Shown: in pieces, positions 48,180 to 57,183 of the stretch
How positions within the stretch are numbered: the stretch's first letter is position 1
Layout: each line of letters begins with the position of its first letter
Assembly (NCBI GenBank): GCA_036380835.1
Contig: DASVDZ010000069.1
Location: 53,032-117,031, forward strand
Origin: DASQJL01 sp036380835
GTDB taxonomy: Bacteria > Eisenbacteria > RBG-16-71-46 > SZUA-252
Reading direction: 5' to 3'
DNA: 64,000 nt
Notes under the pieces: generated by a model
Seen by the model: the letters and a program-made list of their open reading frames with translations, nothing else
Told to the model about the DNA's origin: nothing
The model's database searches: none
Translations under genes and position numbers: made by a program

Positions 48180-48830
48180 ATGAAGCTCGAGAGGACTCGA
48201 ACGAATCCGTTCACCGCCGTCGCCGTGGCCGTCTCCATCCTCGGACTCGTCGCGGGGTGCGCGAATCAGCAGAAGGCGGAAGCCGAGCGCGAGAAGAGCG
48301 AAACGGTCACCGCGGGCACCACGATGACGGCCGCGCTCCAGAGCACCATCGATACCGGAAAGAACCAGGTCGGCGACAAGATCACGCTCCGGACGCTCGA
48401 ACCGGTGCGCGTCAACGAGATGGACGTGATCCCGGCCGGCGCGACGATCAACGGAGAGGTGACGCACGTCGATCCGGCGGGCCGGATCGCCGGCGGCGCC
48501 GAGCTGACGCTCCGCTTCACCGAGCTGGTGATGCCCGACGGGAAGAGCTACCCGATCTCCTGCGATCCCTTCCGCGTGACCGGGAAGGGCGACGCGAAGA
48601 AGAGCGCGCTCGAGATCGGCGGCGGGGCCGTCGCGGGCGGCGTGCTGGGCGGCGTGCTCGGCGGCAGCAAGGGCGACATCGCGAAGGGCGCGGCGGCGGG
48701 AGCGGTCATCGGCACCGGCGTCGCGGTGGCGACCAAGGGCAAGCAGATCGTGCTTCCCGCCGGCCAGAAGATGCGCGTCTCCCTGAACGCCCCGGTCTCG
48801 ATCGTGACGAAGCCGGCCGTCGCCTCGTAG
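48180..48830 (+). CDS. Lipoprotein with glycine-zipper segment
   Basis: A 216-residue lipoprotein (lipidation Cys27, GLVAGC). A beta-rich domain (~45-145: DKITLRTLEPVRVNEMDVIP, ATINGEVTHV, ELTLRFTELVMPDGKSYPIS) resembles proteins that modulate surface or secretion-tip components. It is followed by a Gly-zipper (GGGAVAGGVLGGVLGGSKGD, then KGAAAGAVIGTGVAVA) that could insert in the outer membrane. It ends LPAGQKMRVSLNAPVSI. AAGGAGGAATCCG precedes the ATG. Function unknown. Confidence 0.7.
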   Translation: MKLERTRTNPFTAVAVAVSILGLVAGCANQQKAEAEREKSETVTAGTTMTAALQSTIDTGKNQVGDKITLRTLEPVRVNEMDVIPAGATINGEVTHVDPAGRIAGGAELTLRFTELVMPDGKSYPISCDPFRVTGKGDAKKSALEIGGGAVAGGVLGGVLGGSKGDIAKGAAAGAVIGTGVAVATKGKQIVLPAGQKMRVSLNAPVSIVTKPAVAS

Positions 48831-48851
48831 CCGGGAGGCGAATCCAGGTCG

Positions 48852-49976
48852 ATGCGGTGGTCGTGGCAGATCGCGAAGGTCGCGGGGATCCCGGTCCGGA
48901 TCCACGCGACCTTCGGTCTCATTCTGCTCTGGGTCTTCTTCACCGACCTGTCCGCGGGCCTCGGGATCGCGCGGGCGCTCCTGGGCGTCGCGCTGGTCCT
49001 GTCCGTCTTCGGCTGCGTGGTCCTCCACGAGCTGGGCCACGCGCTGACCGCGCGGCGGTACGGGGTCCGTACGCGGGACATCACGCTCCTCCCGATCGGC
49101 GGGGTGGCGCGCCTCGAGCGGATTCCCGAGCGCCCCTCCCAGGAGATCGCGGTCGCGCTCGCGGGGCCCGCGGTCAACCTCGTGATCGCGGCGGCGATCT
49201 TCCTGCCGCTCGCGCTACGGTACAGCGCCGAGCCGCCCGCCAGCGTGCTGGCGCTCCAGGGAACGTTCCTCGTCCAGCTCCTCGCGATCAACGTCTTCCT
49301 CGCGATCTTCAACCTGATTCCGGCGTTTCCCATGGACGGAGGGCGCGTGCTCCGCGCGCTCCTCGCCACCCGGTTCGAGTACGTCCGCGCGACCCAGATC
49401 GCCGCCAACGTCGGCCAGGTCATCGCGTTCCTCTTCGGACTGCTCGGGCTCATCGGGAACCAGCCGGTCCTCCTCTTCGTCGCCCTCTTCGTCTTCATCG
49501 GCGCCGGCCAGGAGGCGGCCGCCGTCCGGATGCGGTCCGTCTTCTCGGGCGTCCCGGTCTCGCGGGCGATGATCCGCGACTTCCGGACCCTGCGTCCGGA
49601 GGAGCCCTTGACGCGCGCCGTGGAGCTCCTTCTCGACGGGAACCAGCAGGACTTCCCGGTCTTGGGGGAGCGCCCGGGGGATCCGCCGCTCGGCATCCTG
49701 ACGCGCGCCGACCTCATGACCGCGCTGGCCCAGGGAAACACGGGGCGACCGGTCGGGGAGGTGACGCGCCGGAACTGCGGGAGCGCCCATCCGGGCGAGC
49801 TGCTCGAGGGCGTCTTCCAGCGGATGCAGGCGAGCGGCTGCCCGGCGGTGCCGGTCGTCGGAGACGACGGAGCGGTCGTCGGGATGGTGACGTTGGAGAA
49901 CGTGGGCGAGCTCGCGATGGTGGAGGCGGCGCTCGGCCGCTCGCGCTTCCGCGTTTCGGGGAACGGCCGGACCTAG
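48852..49976 (+). CDS. Site-2 protease (M50) with C-terminal CBS pair
   Basis: A 374-residue intramembrane metalloprotease. The zinc site is HELGH in VVLHELGHALTARRYG and the third ligand motif is NLIPAFPMDGGR. About six TM helices are followed by two CBS motifs (~250-365: SRAMIRDFRTLRPEEPLTRA, DFPVLGERPGDPPLGILTRA, CPAVPVVGDDGAVVGMVTLE). No PDZ domain. This layout matches the SpoIVFB-like S2P group whose activity may follow ATP level through the CBS domains. GGGAGGCGAATCC precedes the ATG, 21 nt after the lipoprotein gene. Confidence 0.93.
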   Translation: MRWSWQIAKVAGIPVRIHATFGLILLWVFFTDLSAGLGIARALLGVALVLSVFGCVVLHELGHALTARRYGVRTRDITLLPIGGVARLERIPERPSQEIAVALAGPAVNLVIAAAIFLPLALRYSAEPPASVLALQGTFLVQLLAINVFLAIFNLIPAFPMDGGRVLRALLATRFEYVRATQIAANVGQVIAFLFGLLGLIGNQPVLLFVALFVFIGAGQEAAAVRMRSVFSGVPVSRAMIRDFRTLRPEEPLTRAVELLLDGNQQDFPVLGERPGDPPLGILTRADLMTALAQGNTGRPVGEVTRRNCGSAHPGELLEGVFQRMQASGCPAVPVVGDDGAVVGMVTLENVGELAMVEAALGRSRFRVSGNGRT

Positions 49977-49992
49977 CCGATCCCGGCCGGCC

Positions 49993-51627
49993 CTAACCCT
50001 TCGTCATCTCCTCGAAGAACGGATCCGCCCCGATCACCCGCGTCAGGCCTTCGTCGCGGGGGAGCTGGATCCAGAAGGCGGCGCCGGAGCCGCTCGAGTC
50101 CGGGCGGACGCCCACCGCGCCCCCGTGCAGCTCGACGAACCGGCGCGCCAGGTAGAGGCCGAATCCGAGCCCGTCCTTGCAGCGCGAGCACTCCCCCGAC
50201 GCCGCGCTCTCCAGGTCGAAGAGCGTGGCCGCCCCCTCGGGGGAGACCGACGGGCCCGAGTCGCGTAGCTCGATCAGCACGCCGTCGTCGCGGAGCCAGG
50301 TCGAGAGCCGCACGCGTCCTTTGGGGGGCGAGAACCGGATCCCGTTTCGGATCAGGTTCAGGATCGCCTGCCTTAGCTTCGCGGGGTCCAAGTGCTGGTT
50401 GGGGATCTGCTGATCGAGCGCCAGCTCGAGACCGACGCCCCGCGCCTCGGCCAGCGGTCGCGCGAATTCCGCCGCGCCGCGCACCACGTCGTTCACGTTC
50501 GCGACGGTGATCTCGAGGAGATACCGGCCCAGCTCGAGGCGCGCCACGTCGAGCACGTCGTCCACCAGACCCATCAGCCGCTGCGCCTCGAGTCTGAGGC
50601 GGGACGTGAACTCGAGGCGCATGGCCGGCGTCATCTTCCGCTCGTTCTGATCGAGCACCTCGGAGTAGGCGACGATCGACGCGAGCGGCGCCTTGAGCTC
50701 GTTCGCCGCGGCGGTGAGGAACGAGTCGCGGAACGCCCCCGCCGCGCTCCCCGTCTCGGCCGTCGCCGTGGGATCGGGCGCCGCCGCCGTCTGGCGCAGC
50801 TTGTCCATCATCCGGGCGCGGTCGATGACCACGGCCACGTTGTGCGCGAAGAGCTGCCCGATGTCGCGATGCTCCAGTCGGAACGGCTCGGCCTTGACCG
50901 CGCGGCAGACCTGGAGCACCGCCACCGTGCGATTCTCGGTCGCGACCGGGAGGATCAGGACCGAACCGGCGTCGGGGTGCGACGCGAAGAAATCGGCGTA
51001 GCGCGCCTCCCGGTCGGTCGACTGCATCAGGATCGGTTCGCGATGGCGCGCCGACCAGCCGACCGCGCCGTCTCCGAGCCTGACCTCGGGCTCCGGGTCG
51101 CGGGGCGAGAGGCCGAAGACCGACGCGCACGAGAGCATCTTCGCCTCCGCGTCGTAGAGGAAGAGGCTCACGTCGTGGCTGTGGAGCGTGGACGCCACGC
51201 GGCGGACCGTGATCTCGAGGATGGTCTCGAGCGGCAGCTCCATGTGAAGGCTGTTCCCGAGCTGGAAGAGGGAGGTCAGCTCGGCCAGGCGGCCGCGCGA
51301 CTGCTCGAGCTCCATCTCGTCCTGCAACACCTTCTGGCGGAAGCGGTTGATCTGCGACTGCTGGTGGATCATGTAGAGGGAGAAGAGCGCGGTCAGGCCG
51401 ACGAGGCCGACGAGCAGCGCCCAGCCGCCGTTCACGGGGGGGCGGTCGCCGAGGAATCCCGAGCGGACGAGGGCGACGTAGAGCGAAGGGATCGTGGCGC
51501 TGAACGCGAGCAGGACCAGGATCGCGAGACCCAGGAGCCACCAGGTCTTCCGATCGAACTGGCCCTGATTGAGCGGCGTGCCGGACGGCGGCGCCATCGA
51601 ACGGGTCCCCTTGCGGAATGGATTCAT
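49993..51627 (-). CDS. Membrane GAF sensor with degenerate histidine-kinase core
   Basis: A ~544-residue protein. Two TM helices (~30-55 and ~65-90), a short coiled coil, a GAF domain (~115-260; LFQLGNSLHMELPLETILEI, SVLILPVATENRTVAVLQVC), then HisKA- and HATPase-like regions. The HisKA helix reads AANELKAPLASIVAYSEVL: the phospho-acceptor His of the usual SHELRTPL is Asn309. The HATPase keeps NLIRNGIRFSPP and GLGFGLYLARR but has DSGPSVS in place of DTGxGI, and an inserted CSRC. Autophosphorylation is therefore unlikely. Start ATG 51627 is tentative; ATG 51597 is possible. It is divergent from the leucine operon. Confidence 0.75.
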   Translation of the reverse strand: MNPFRKGTRSMAPPSGTPLNQGQFDRKTWWLLGLAILVLLAFSATIPSLYVALVRSGFLGDRPPVNGGWALLVGLVGLTALFSLYMIHQQSQINRFRQKVLQDEMELEQSRGRLAELTSLFQLGNSLHMELPLETILEITVRRVASTLHSHDVSLFLYDAEAKMLSCASVFGLSPRDPEPEVRLGDGAVGWSARHREPILMQSTDREARYADFFASHPDAGSVLILPVATENRTVAVLQVCRAVKAEPFRLEHRDIGQLFAHNVAVVIDRARMMDKLRQTAAAPDPTATAETGSAAGAFRDSFLTAAANELKAPLASIVAYSEVLDQNERKMTPAMRLEFTSRLRLEAQRLMGLVDDVLDVARLELGRYLLEITVANVNDVVRGAAEFARPLAEARGVGLELALDQQIPNQHLDPAKLRQAILNLIRNGIRFSPPKGRVRLSTWLRDDGVLIELRDSGPSVSPEGAATLFDLESAASGECSRCKDGLGFGLYLARRFVELHGGAVGVRPDSSGSGAAFWIQLPRDEGLTRVIGADPFFEEMTKG

Positions 51628-51714
51628 CCCGTGCCATCCATCGGCAATCCGCCCCGGGTTCTCAAGGCCGAAGTGGGCCCCGCGATCCCCCTTTCCCTCT
51701 GGCGCTTGGGACGT

Positions 51715-51720
51715 TAGAGT
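51715..51720 (+). promoter_or_regulatory. -10-like TAGAGT with leaderless start of the leucine operon
   Basis: TAGAGT (four of six) ends 9 nt before the ATG at 51730, with TTTCCC (51692-51697) a weak -35 candidate. There is no Shine-Dalgarno, consistent with a leaderless mRNA. Confidence 0.4.
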
Positions 51721-51729
51721 GACCGGTCT

Positions 51730-53337
51730 ATGGGGGTCCTCCGAAGCCACGTCAAGACCTCGAGCGACGAGTGGAAGCGTTCCCGGAAGCACCACGAAGA
51801 GCTGGCCGCCGACCTGAGGAGCCGGCTCGAATCGGTGCGACGGGGCGGCAGCGAACAGGCCGTGGCGCTCCACGCGAGTCGGGGCAAGCTCCTCCCGCGC
51901 CAGAGGATCGAACGGCTCCTCGATCCCGACACGCCGTTCCTCGAGCTCTCAGCCCTCGCGGCGGGCGGTCTCTACGGAGGCGACGTTCCCTCGGCGGGGA
52001 TCGTGACCGGCGTCGGCATGATCTCGGGGCGCGAGTGCGTGATCGTGGCGAACGACGCCACCGTGAAGGGGGGCACGTACTACCCGCTCACGATCAAGAA
52101 GCACATCCGCGCGCAGGAGATCGCGCTCGAGAATCGCATGCCCGCGGTCTACCTCGTCGATTCCGGGGGCGTCTTCCTCCCGATGCAGGCCGAGGTCTTC
52201 CCCGACAAGGAGCACTTCGGCCGGATCTTCTACAACCAGGCGGTGATGTCCGCGCAGGGGATCCCGCAGGTGGCGGCGGTGCTCGGCATGTGCACCGCGG
52301 GCGGCGCGTACGTCCCGGCGATGTCCGACGAGAACGTCATCGTGCGCGGGACCGGCACGATCTACCTCGGCGGGCCGCCGCTCGTGAAGGCGGCGACGGG
52401 TGAGGAGGTGACCCCGGAGGAGCTGGGGGGCGCCGAGGTCCACTCCCGCGTGAGCGGCGTCACCGATCACATGGCCGCGAACGAGGAGGACGCGCTCCAC
52501 GTCGTGCGCGACATCGTGGAGCGGCTCGGGACCGTGAAGCGCGTCGACCTCGACCTGGCCGAGCCCGAGGACCCGCTCTATCCCACGGAGGAGCTCTACG
52601 GGGTCCTCCCGACCGACGCCAAGCAGCCGTACGACGTCCACGAGGTGCTGGCACGCCTCGTCGACGGCAGCCGCTTCCACGAATTCAAGGCGGAGTACGG
52701 CACCACGCTCGTCTGCGGATTCGCCCGGTGGATGGGCTACCCCGTCGGGATCGTCGCCAACAACGGCGTCCTCTTCTCGGAGAGCGCCTTGAAGGGCGCG
52801 CATTTCATCGAGCTCTGCTCCCAGCGGCGGCTTCCGATCCTCTTCCTGCAGAACATCACCGGCTTCATGGTGGGGAAACGCTACGAGCAGGGAGGCATCG
52901 CGAAGGACGGCGCCAAGATGGTCCAGGCGGTGGCGACCGCCGAGGTTCCGCGGATCACGGTCCTGATCGGGGGCTCGCACGGCGCCGGCAACTACGCCAT
53001 GTGCGGCCGCGGCTACCGGCCGCGCTTCCTCTTCGCGTGGCCGAACTCGCGCATCTCGGTGATGGGCGCCGAGCAGGCGGCGTCGGTGCTGGTCCAGGTG
53101 AAACGCGACCAGCTCGCCCGGGAGGGGAAGACGCTCTCGAAGGCCGAGGAGGACGCGATCGCGGACCCGGTGCTCGAGAAGTACGAACGCGAGGGGAGCC
53201 CCTACTTCGCGACCGCCCATCTCTGGGACGACGGCGTGATCGACCCCGCTGACACGCGGGGCGTCGTCGCGCTCGCCCTCTCGGCGACCCTGAACGCGCC
53301 CGTGACGCGCGGTCCGTCGCCGGTCTTCCGGATGTAG
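51730..53337 (+). CDS. liuB: Methylcrotonyl-CoA carboxylase carboxyltransferase (beta) subunit
   Basis: A 535-residue carboxyltransferase that moves CO2 from biotin to 3-methylcrotonyl-CoA in leucine breakdown. The two crotonase-like halves show the MCC-beta pattern: HASRGKLLPRQRIERLLDPD, VANDATVKGGTYYPLTIKKH, VYLVDSGGVFLPMQAEVFPD, IPQVAAVLGMCTAGGAYVPA, PILFLQNITGFMVGKRYEQG and FAWPNSRISVMGAEQAASVL. First gene of a five-gene operon in liu order; the next start is 3 nt downstream. No isovaleryl-CoA dehydrogenase is present in the window. Confidence 0.94.
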   Translation: MGVLRSHVKTSSDEWKRSRKHHEELAADLRSRLESVRRGGSEQAVALHASRGKLLPRQRIERLLDPDTPFLELSALAAGGLYGGDVPSAGIVTGVGMISGRECVIVANDATVKGGTYYPLTIKKHIRAQEIALENRMPAVYLVDSGGVFLPMQAEVFPDKEHFGRIFYNQAVMSAQGIPQVAAVLGMCTAGGAYVPAMSDENVIVRGTGTIYLGGPPLVKAATGEEVTPEELGGAEVHSRVSGVTDHMAANEEDALHVVRDIVERLGTVKRVDLDLAEPEDPLYPTEELYGVLPTDAKQPYDVHEVLARLVDGSRFHEFKAEYGTTLVCGFARWMGYPVGIVANNGVLFSESALKGAHFIELCSQRRLPILFLQNITGFMVGKRYEQGGIAKDGAKMVQAVATAEVPRITVLIGGSHGAGNYAMCGRGYRPRFLFAWPNSRISVMGAEQAASVLVQVKRDQLAREGKTLSKAEEDAIADPVLEKYEREGSPYFATAHLWDDGVIDPADTRGVVALALSATLNAPVTRGPSPVFRM

Positions 53338-53340
53338 CCG

Positions 53341-54147
53341 ATGGCCCCGTTCACGCGCATCCGCCTCGAGGAGGACGCGTTCGCCTCGAGGCTCACGCTG
53401 GCGCGGCCCGACGTGCGGAACGCCTTCGACGACGCGCTGATCGCGGAGCTGACGGAAGCGCTCGCCTCGATCCGCGCCCGCGCCGAGGCGGACGCCGGGA
53501 ACGCCCCGCGCGCGCTGGTCCTGACCGGCGAGGGGACGGCGTTCTGCGCGGGCGCCGACATGAACTGGATGAAGCGAAGCGTCCGGTTCACGCGCGAGGA
53601 GAACGAAGCCGACGCGCGGCGATTCGCGGCCATGCTGCGCGCGCTCGACGAGCTGCCGGTGCCGACCATCGCGCGCGTGAACGGCGCCTGTCTCGGCGGC
53701 GGCATGGGCCTCATCGCCTGCTGCGACTTCGTGACGGCGCTCGAGGCGACGGATTTCGGCTTCACCGAGGTGCGTCTCGGGATCGCCCCCGCCGTCATTT
53801 CCACCTTCGTCCTGCCGAAGATCGGCCCGGCCGCCGCGCGCCGCTACTTCCTGACCGGCGAGATCTTCAAGGCGCCGGTCGCGCGCGACCTCGGGCTCGT
53901 GCACGAGGTCGCCGCCGACGCGCCCGCGCTCGACGCGGCCGTCGGGCGCTTCGTCGAGGCGCTTCGAGGCAACGGCCCGAACGCCGTGGCGGCGGCGAAG
54001 CGCCTGATCCGCGAAGGGCTCATGCTCTCCCGGGAGGACTCGATCGAGCGGACCGCGCGCGCGATCGCGGCGCTCCGCGCTTCCCCCGAGGGGCAGGAAG
54101 GCCTCGGAGCCTTCCTCGAGAAGCGCGCGCCGGCCTGGAAGCGGTGA
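53341..54147 (+). CDS. liuC: Enoyl-CoA hydratase/isomerase, likely methylglutaconyl-CoA hydratase
   Basis: A 268-residue crotonase. Substrate/oxyanion-hole segments are GTAFCAGADMNWMKRS and VNGACLGGGMGLIACCDFV; the catalytic acid region is FTEVRLGIAPAVISTFVLPK with the Glu in TEVRLG. Its position between the carboxyltransferase and the biotin carboxylase of MCC points to hydration of 3-methylglutaconyl-CoA to HMG-CoA. Its stop overlaps the next GTG start by 4 nt. Confidence 0.9.
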   Translation: MAPFTRIRLEEDAFASRLTLARPDVRNAFDDALIAELTEALASIRARAEADAGNAPRALVLTGEGTAFCAGADMNWMKRSVRFTREENEADARRFAAMLRALDELPVPTIARVNGACLGGGMGLIACCDFVTALEATDFGFTEVRLGIAPAVISTFVLPKIGPAAARRYFLTGEIFKAPVARDLGLVHEVAADAPALDAAVGRFVEALRGNGPNAVAAAKRLIREGLMLSREDSIERTARAIAALRASPEGQEGLGAFLEKRAPAWKR

Positions 54148-55724
54148 GCCCCGCTCTCGCCGACCTCGCGCGCCGGCCGGCGCCGCCGCCGTTCCGGAAG
54201 GCGCTCGTGGCGAACCGCGGCGAGATCGCGATCCGCATCTGCCGCACGCTCCGCGAAATGGGGATTCCCTCCGTCGCGGTCTACTCCGACGCCGACCGGG
54301 GCGCGCCGCACCGCCGCGCCGCCGACGAGTCGGTCCGGATCGGCCCGCCCGCGCCCGCCGAGAGCTACCTCGACACGGCGGCCATCCTCGACGCGGCCCG
54401 GACGACGGGCGCCGACGCCATTCACCCCGGCTATGGGTTCCTCTCGCAGAGCGCCGCCTTCTCCCGCGCCTGCGCCGAGGCGGGCGTCGTCTTCATCGGA
54501 CCCTCGGCCGAGAGCATGGAGCGGCTCGGGGACAAGGAGTCGTCGCGCCGCGCGGCGGCCCGGATGGGCGTGCCCGTCGTGCCGGGCGTCGAGGACGTGC
54601 CGGACGCCGCGCGCGCGGCGGCCGAGGCGGCCCGGATCGGGTACCCCGTGCTCCTCAAGGCCGCGGGCGGCGGCGGCGGGCGCGGGATGCGCCGCGTCGA
54701 GAAGGCGGAGGAGCTGCCGGCGGCGTTCCAGGGCGCGCGCCGCGAGGCGGTCGCCGCGTTCGGGAACGGGCGCCTCTTCGTCGAGAAGGTGATCCATCCG
54801 GCGCGCCACGTCGAGATCCAGGTCCTGGGCGACGGGAGGGACGCGATCGCGATCGGAGAGCGCGAGTGCAGCCTCCAGCGGCGCTACCAGAAGGTGATCG
54901 AGGAGTCGCCCTCGACGGCGGTGACGCCCGGGGTCCGCGGCGCGATGGAGCGCGCGGCCGTCCTGCTCGCGCGGGACGCCGCCTACGCGGGCGCCGCGAC
55001 GGTCGAGTTCCTGCTCGGGCCCGACGATTCGTTCTACTTCCTCGAGGTGAACACCCGGCTCCAGGTGGAGCATCCGGTCACCGAGATGCGCTTCGGGCTC
55101 GACCTGGTCCGCGCCCAGATCGAGATCGCGGCGGGGAAGCCGCTCCCGCGGCTCGGGGTGCCGCGCGGCCACGCCATCGAGGCGCGGCTCAACGCGGAGG
55201 ATCCGTATCGCGGCTTCCTGCCGCAGACGGGCACGCTCTACGTGCTCCGGTGGCCCCACGGGGAGGGGGTGCGCGTCGACGCGGGAGTGGTGGAGGGGCA
55301 GGCGATCCACGCCCACTACGACTCGCTGCTCGCGAAGGTGATCGCCCACGGCTCGACGCGTGACGAGGCGCGCGCCAGGCTCCAGGAGGCGCTCCGCTCG
55401 CTCGCGCTCCTCGGCGTCGTCACGAACCAAGGGTTCCTCCTCGATCTGCTCGAGGATCCGGCGTTCGCCCGCGGCGAGACGTTCACGCACTCGATCGAGT
55501 CGCGCGAGTGGCCCGCCCCGGACGGCGTTCCCGACGAGGCGCTCCTCGCCGCCGGCGTCGCCTACTTCGTCCCGCGGACGGCCCGCGCCGGCGGGCGCGA
55601 CGACGCGGACCGCTTCTCCCCGTGGCTAAGGCTCGGGCCATGGGGCCGGGTCGGCGCCCCGACCCAGGCGCCGATCCGCGGCGCGGCGGCCCCGGCGCGC
55701 CCCGCCGCGGGAGCGGCGCGGTGA
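54144..55724 (+). CDS. liuD: Methylcrotonyl-CoA carboxylase biotin-carboxylase subunit
   Basis: A 526-residue biotin carboxylase: N-terminal FRKALVANRGEIAIRICRTL, ATP-grasp with AAGGGGGRGMR, the EKVIHPARHVEIQVLGDG strand, active-site EVNTRLQVEHPVTEM, and AIEARLNAEDP. The C-terminus (~500-526) runs SPWLRLGPWGRVG then an Ala/Pro tail. In single-chain MCC-alpha the sequence would continue through the BT domain to the biotin carrier; here the chain ends and a separate gene begins. The GTG start overlaps the liuC stop (GTGA). Confidence 0.93.
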   Translation: MSPALADLARRPAPPPFRKALVANRGEIAIRICRTLREMGIPSVAVYSDADRGAPHRRAADESVRIGPPAPAESYLDTAAILDAARTTGADAIHPGYGFLSQSAAFSRACAEAGVVFIGPSAESMERLGDKESSRRAAARMGVPVVPGVEDVPDAARAAAEAARIGYPVLLKAAGGGGGRGMRRVEKAEELPAAFQGARREAVAAFGNGRLFVEKVIHPARHVEIQVLGDGRDAIAIGERECSLQRRYQKVIEESPSTAVTPGVRGAMERAAVLLARDAAYAGAATVEFLLGPDDSFYFLEVNTRLQVEHPVTEMRFGLDLVRAQIEIAAGKPLPRLGVPRGHAIEARLNAEDPYRGFLPQTGTLYVLRWPHGEGVRVDAGVVEGQAIHAHYDSLLAKVIAHGSTRDEARARLQEALRSLALLGVVTNQGFLLDLLEDPAFARGETFTHSIESREWPAPDGVPDEALLAAGVAYFVPRTARAGGRDDADRFSPWLRLGPWGRVGAPTQAPIRGAAAPARPAAGAAR

Positions 55725-56278
55725 GCCGCCCGCTTCCGCTTCGCCTCGGGGGAAGATCCGTCGAGGCCGCGATCACGCTCCGGGGCTCGAGCGTCACGCT
55801 CGAGCGGGAGGGCCGACGCCTGGACGCGGCCGTTCGGCGCGACGGCGCCGTGATCGAGGTCGAATCCGGCGGTCGCGTGTCCCGATGCGTCGCGACACGC
55901 GGCCCGCGGAACGTCTGGGTCGTCCTGAACGGGCGGACGTACGTCCTCGAGATCGAGCACCGCGAGGAGGGCGCCGCGCGGGGAGGCGACGCGGCCGACG
56001 AGATCCGCGCGCCGATGACCGGTCGCGTCGTCGCCGTCGCGACCGCGGTGGGAGCGGCCCCCCGGGAAGGGGACCTCCTCCTCACGATCGAAGCCATGAA
56101 GATGGAGTTCAAGCTGACCGCGCCGGAGAACGGCACCGTGCTCGAGGTCGCCTGCGCCGAAGGGGACCGCGTGGAGCTCGGGCAGCTCCTCGTGCGCCTT
56201 CGGCCGGACGAGGCGGACGGCGCCGGTGGCGGGGCGGCCCCGGAGCGCTCGCCGGCTCCCGAGGCGGGGCCGCGATGA
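55721..56278 (+). CDS. Biotin carboxyl carrier protein of the MCC complex
   Basis: A 185-residue protein. The N-terminal ~95 residues are beta-rich (LPLRLGGRSVEAAITLRGSS, NVWVVLNGRTYVLEIEHRE) and look like most of a BT interaction domain. The C-terminal ~75 residues are a biotinyl domain with EAMKMEF, biotin acceptor Lys127, preceded by IRAPMTGRVVAVATAVG. It would carry carboxybiotin between LiuD and LiuB. GTG 55721 overlaps the liuD stop (GTGA). Together the two genes equal one normal MCC-alpha polypeptide. Confidence 0.9.
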   Translation: MSRPLPLRLGGRSVEAAITLRGSSVTLEREGRRLDAAVRRDGAVIEVESGGRVSRCVATRGPRNVWVVLNGRTYVLEIEHREEGAARGGDAADEIRAPMTGRVVAVATAVGAAPREGDLLLTIEAMKMEFKLTAPENGTVLEVACAEGDRVELGQLLVRLRPDEADGAGGGAAPERSPAPEAGPR

Positions 56279-57183
56279 AGGCGCGCATCGTCGAGGTGGG
56301 GCCGCGCGACGGCCTGCAGAACGAGACGCGGCCGGTCCCGACGGACGCCAAGGTCGCCTTCGTCGACGCGCTCTCCGAGGCGGGCTACGAAGAGATCGAG
56401 GTGAGCGCGTTCGTCTCGCCGAAATGGGTGCCCCAGCTGGCCGACGCGGCCGAGGTCTTCGCGCGGATCCGGCGGAGGGACGGCGTGGTCTATTCGGCGC
56501 TCGTGCCGAACGAGCAGGGGCTCGACCGGGCGATCGAGGCGCGCGCCGGGAAGGTCGCCGTCTTCACCGCGGCGTCGGAGACCTTCAACCGGAAGAACGT
56601 GAACGCGTCGATCGACGAGTCGATCGTCCGGTTCACCCCCGTCGTGCCGCGCGCCCGCGCGGCGGGGATCCCGGTGCGGGGGTACGTCTCGACGGCCTTC
56701 TGGTGCCCCTACGAGGGGAAGATCGCGCCGGCGGCCGTCGTGCGCGTCGTGAAGCGGCTGCTCGACCTCGGCGTGGACGAGATCTCGATCGGGGACACGA
56801 TCGGGAAGGCCGTGCCCTCGGAAGTGCACGCCCTGCTCGACCTCCTGCTCGACGCGGTGCCGCAGGACGCCCTGGCGCTCCACTTCCACGACACGTACGG
56901 CACGGCCGTGGCGAACGCGCTCACGGGCTACGAACGCGGCGTCGCCACGTTCGACGCATCGGCCGGCGGGGTCGGCGGCTGTCCCTACGCGCCGGGGGCG
57001 GCGGGAAACGTCGCGACCGAGGATCTCCTCTGGGCGCTCGAGCGCTCGGGGGCGTCGCTCGGGCTCGACCTGGCGCGCGTCAGCGCGGCTTCCGACGTCC
57101 TCGCTTCGGCGCTCGGGCGGCCGCTCCGGTCCCGCGTCCGCGAGGCGATGGGGCGCGGGCCGGCTTCCTCCGCGGCGCCGTAG
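56275..57183 (+). CDS. liuE: Hydroxymethylglutaryl-CoA lyase
   Basis: A 302-residue TIM-barrel lyase that splits HMG-CoA to acetyl-CoA and acetoacetate, the last step of the leucine branch. It opens VEVGPRDGLQNETRPVPTDA, has SAFVSPKWVPQLAD, ISIGDTIGKAVPSEVHALLD, metal ligands in LHFHDTYGTAVAN, and the flexible Cys loop GGVGGCPYAPGAAGNVATED. The ATG overlaps the previous stop (ATGA). Its last 104 nt overlap the convergent saccharopine-dehydrogenase-like gene. Confidence 0.95.
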   Translation: MKARIVEVGPRDGLQNETRPVPTDAKVAFVDALSEAGYEEIEVSAFVSPKWVPQLADAAEVFARIRRRDGVVYSALVPNEQGLDRAIEARAGKVAVFTAASETFNRKNVNASIDESIVRFTPVVPRARAAGIPVRGYVSTAFWCPYEGKIAPAAVVRVVKRLLDLGVDEISIGDTIGKAVPSEVHALLDLLLDAVPQDALALHFHDTYGTAVANALTGYERGVATFDASAGGVGGCPYAPGAAGNVATEDLLWALERSGASLGLDLARVSAASDVLASALGRPLRSRVREAMGRGPASSAAP

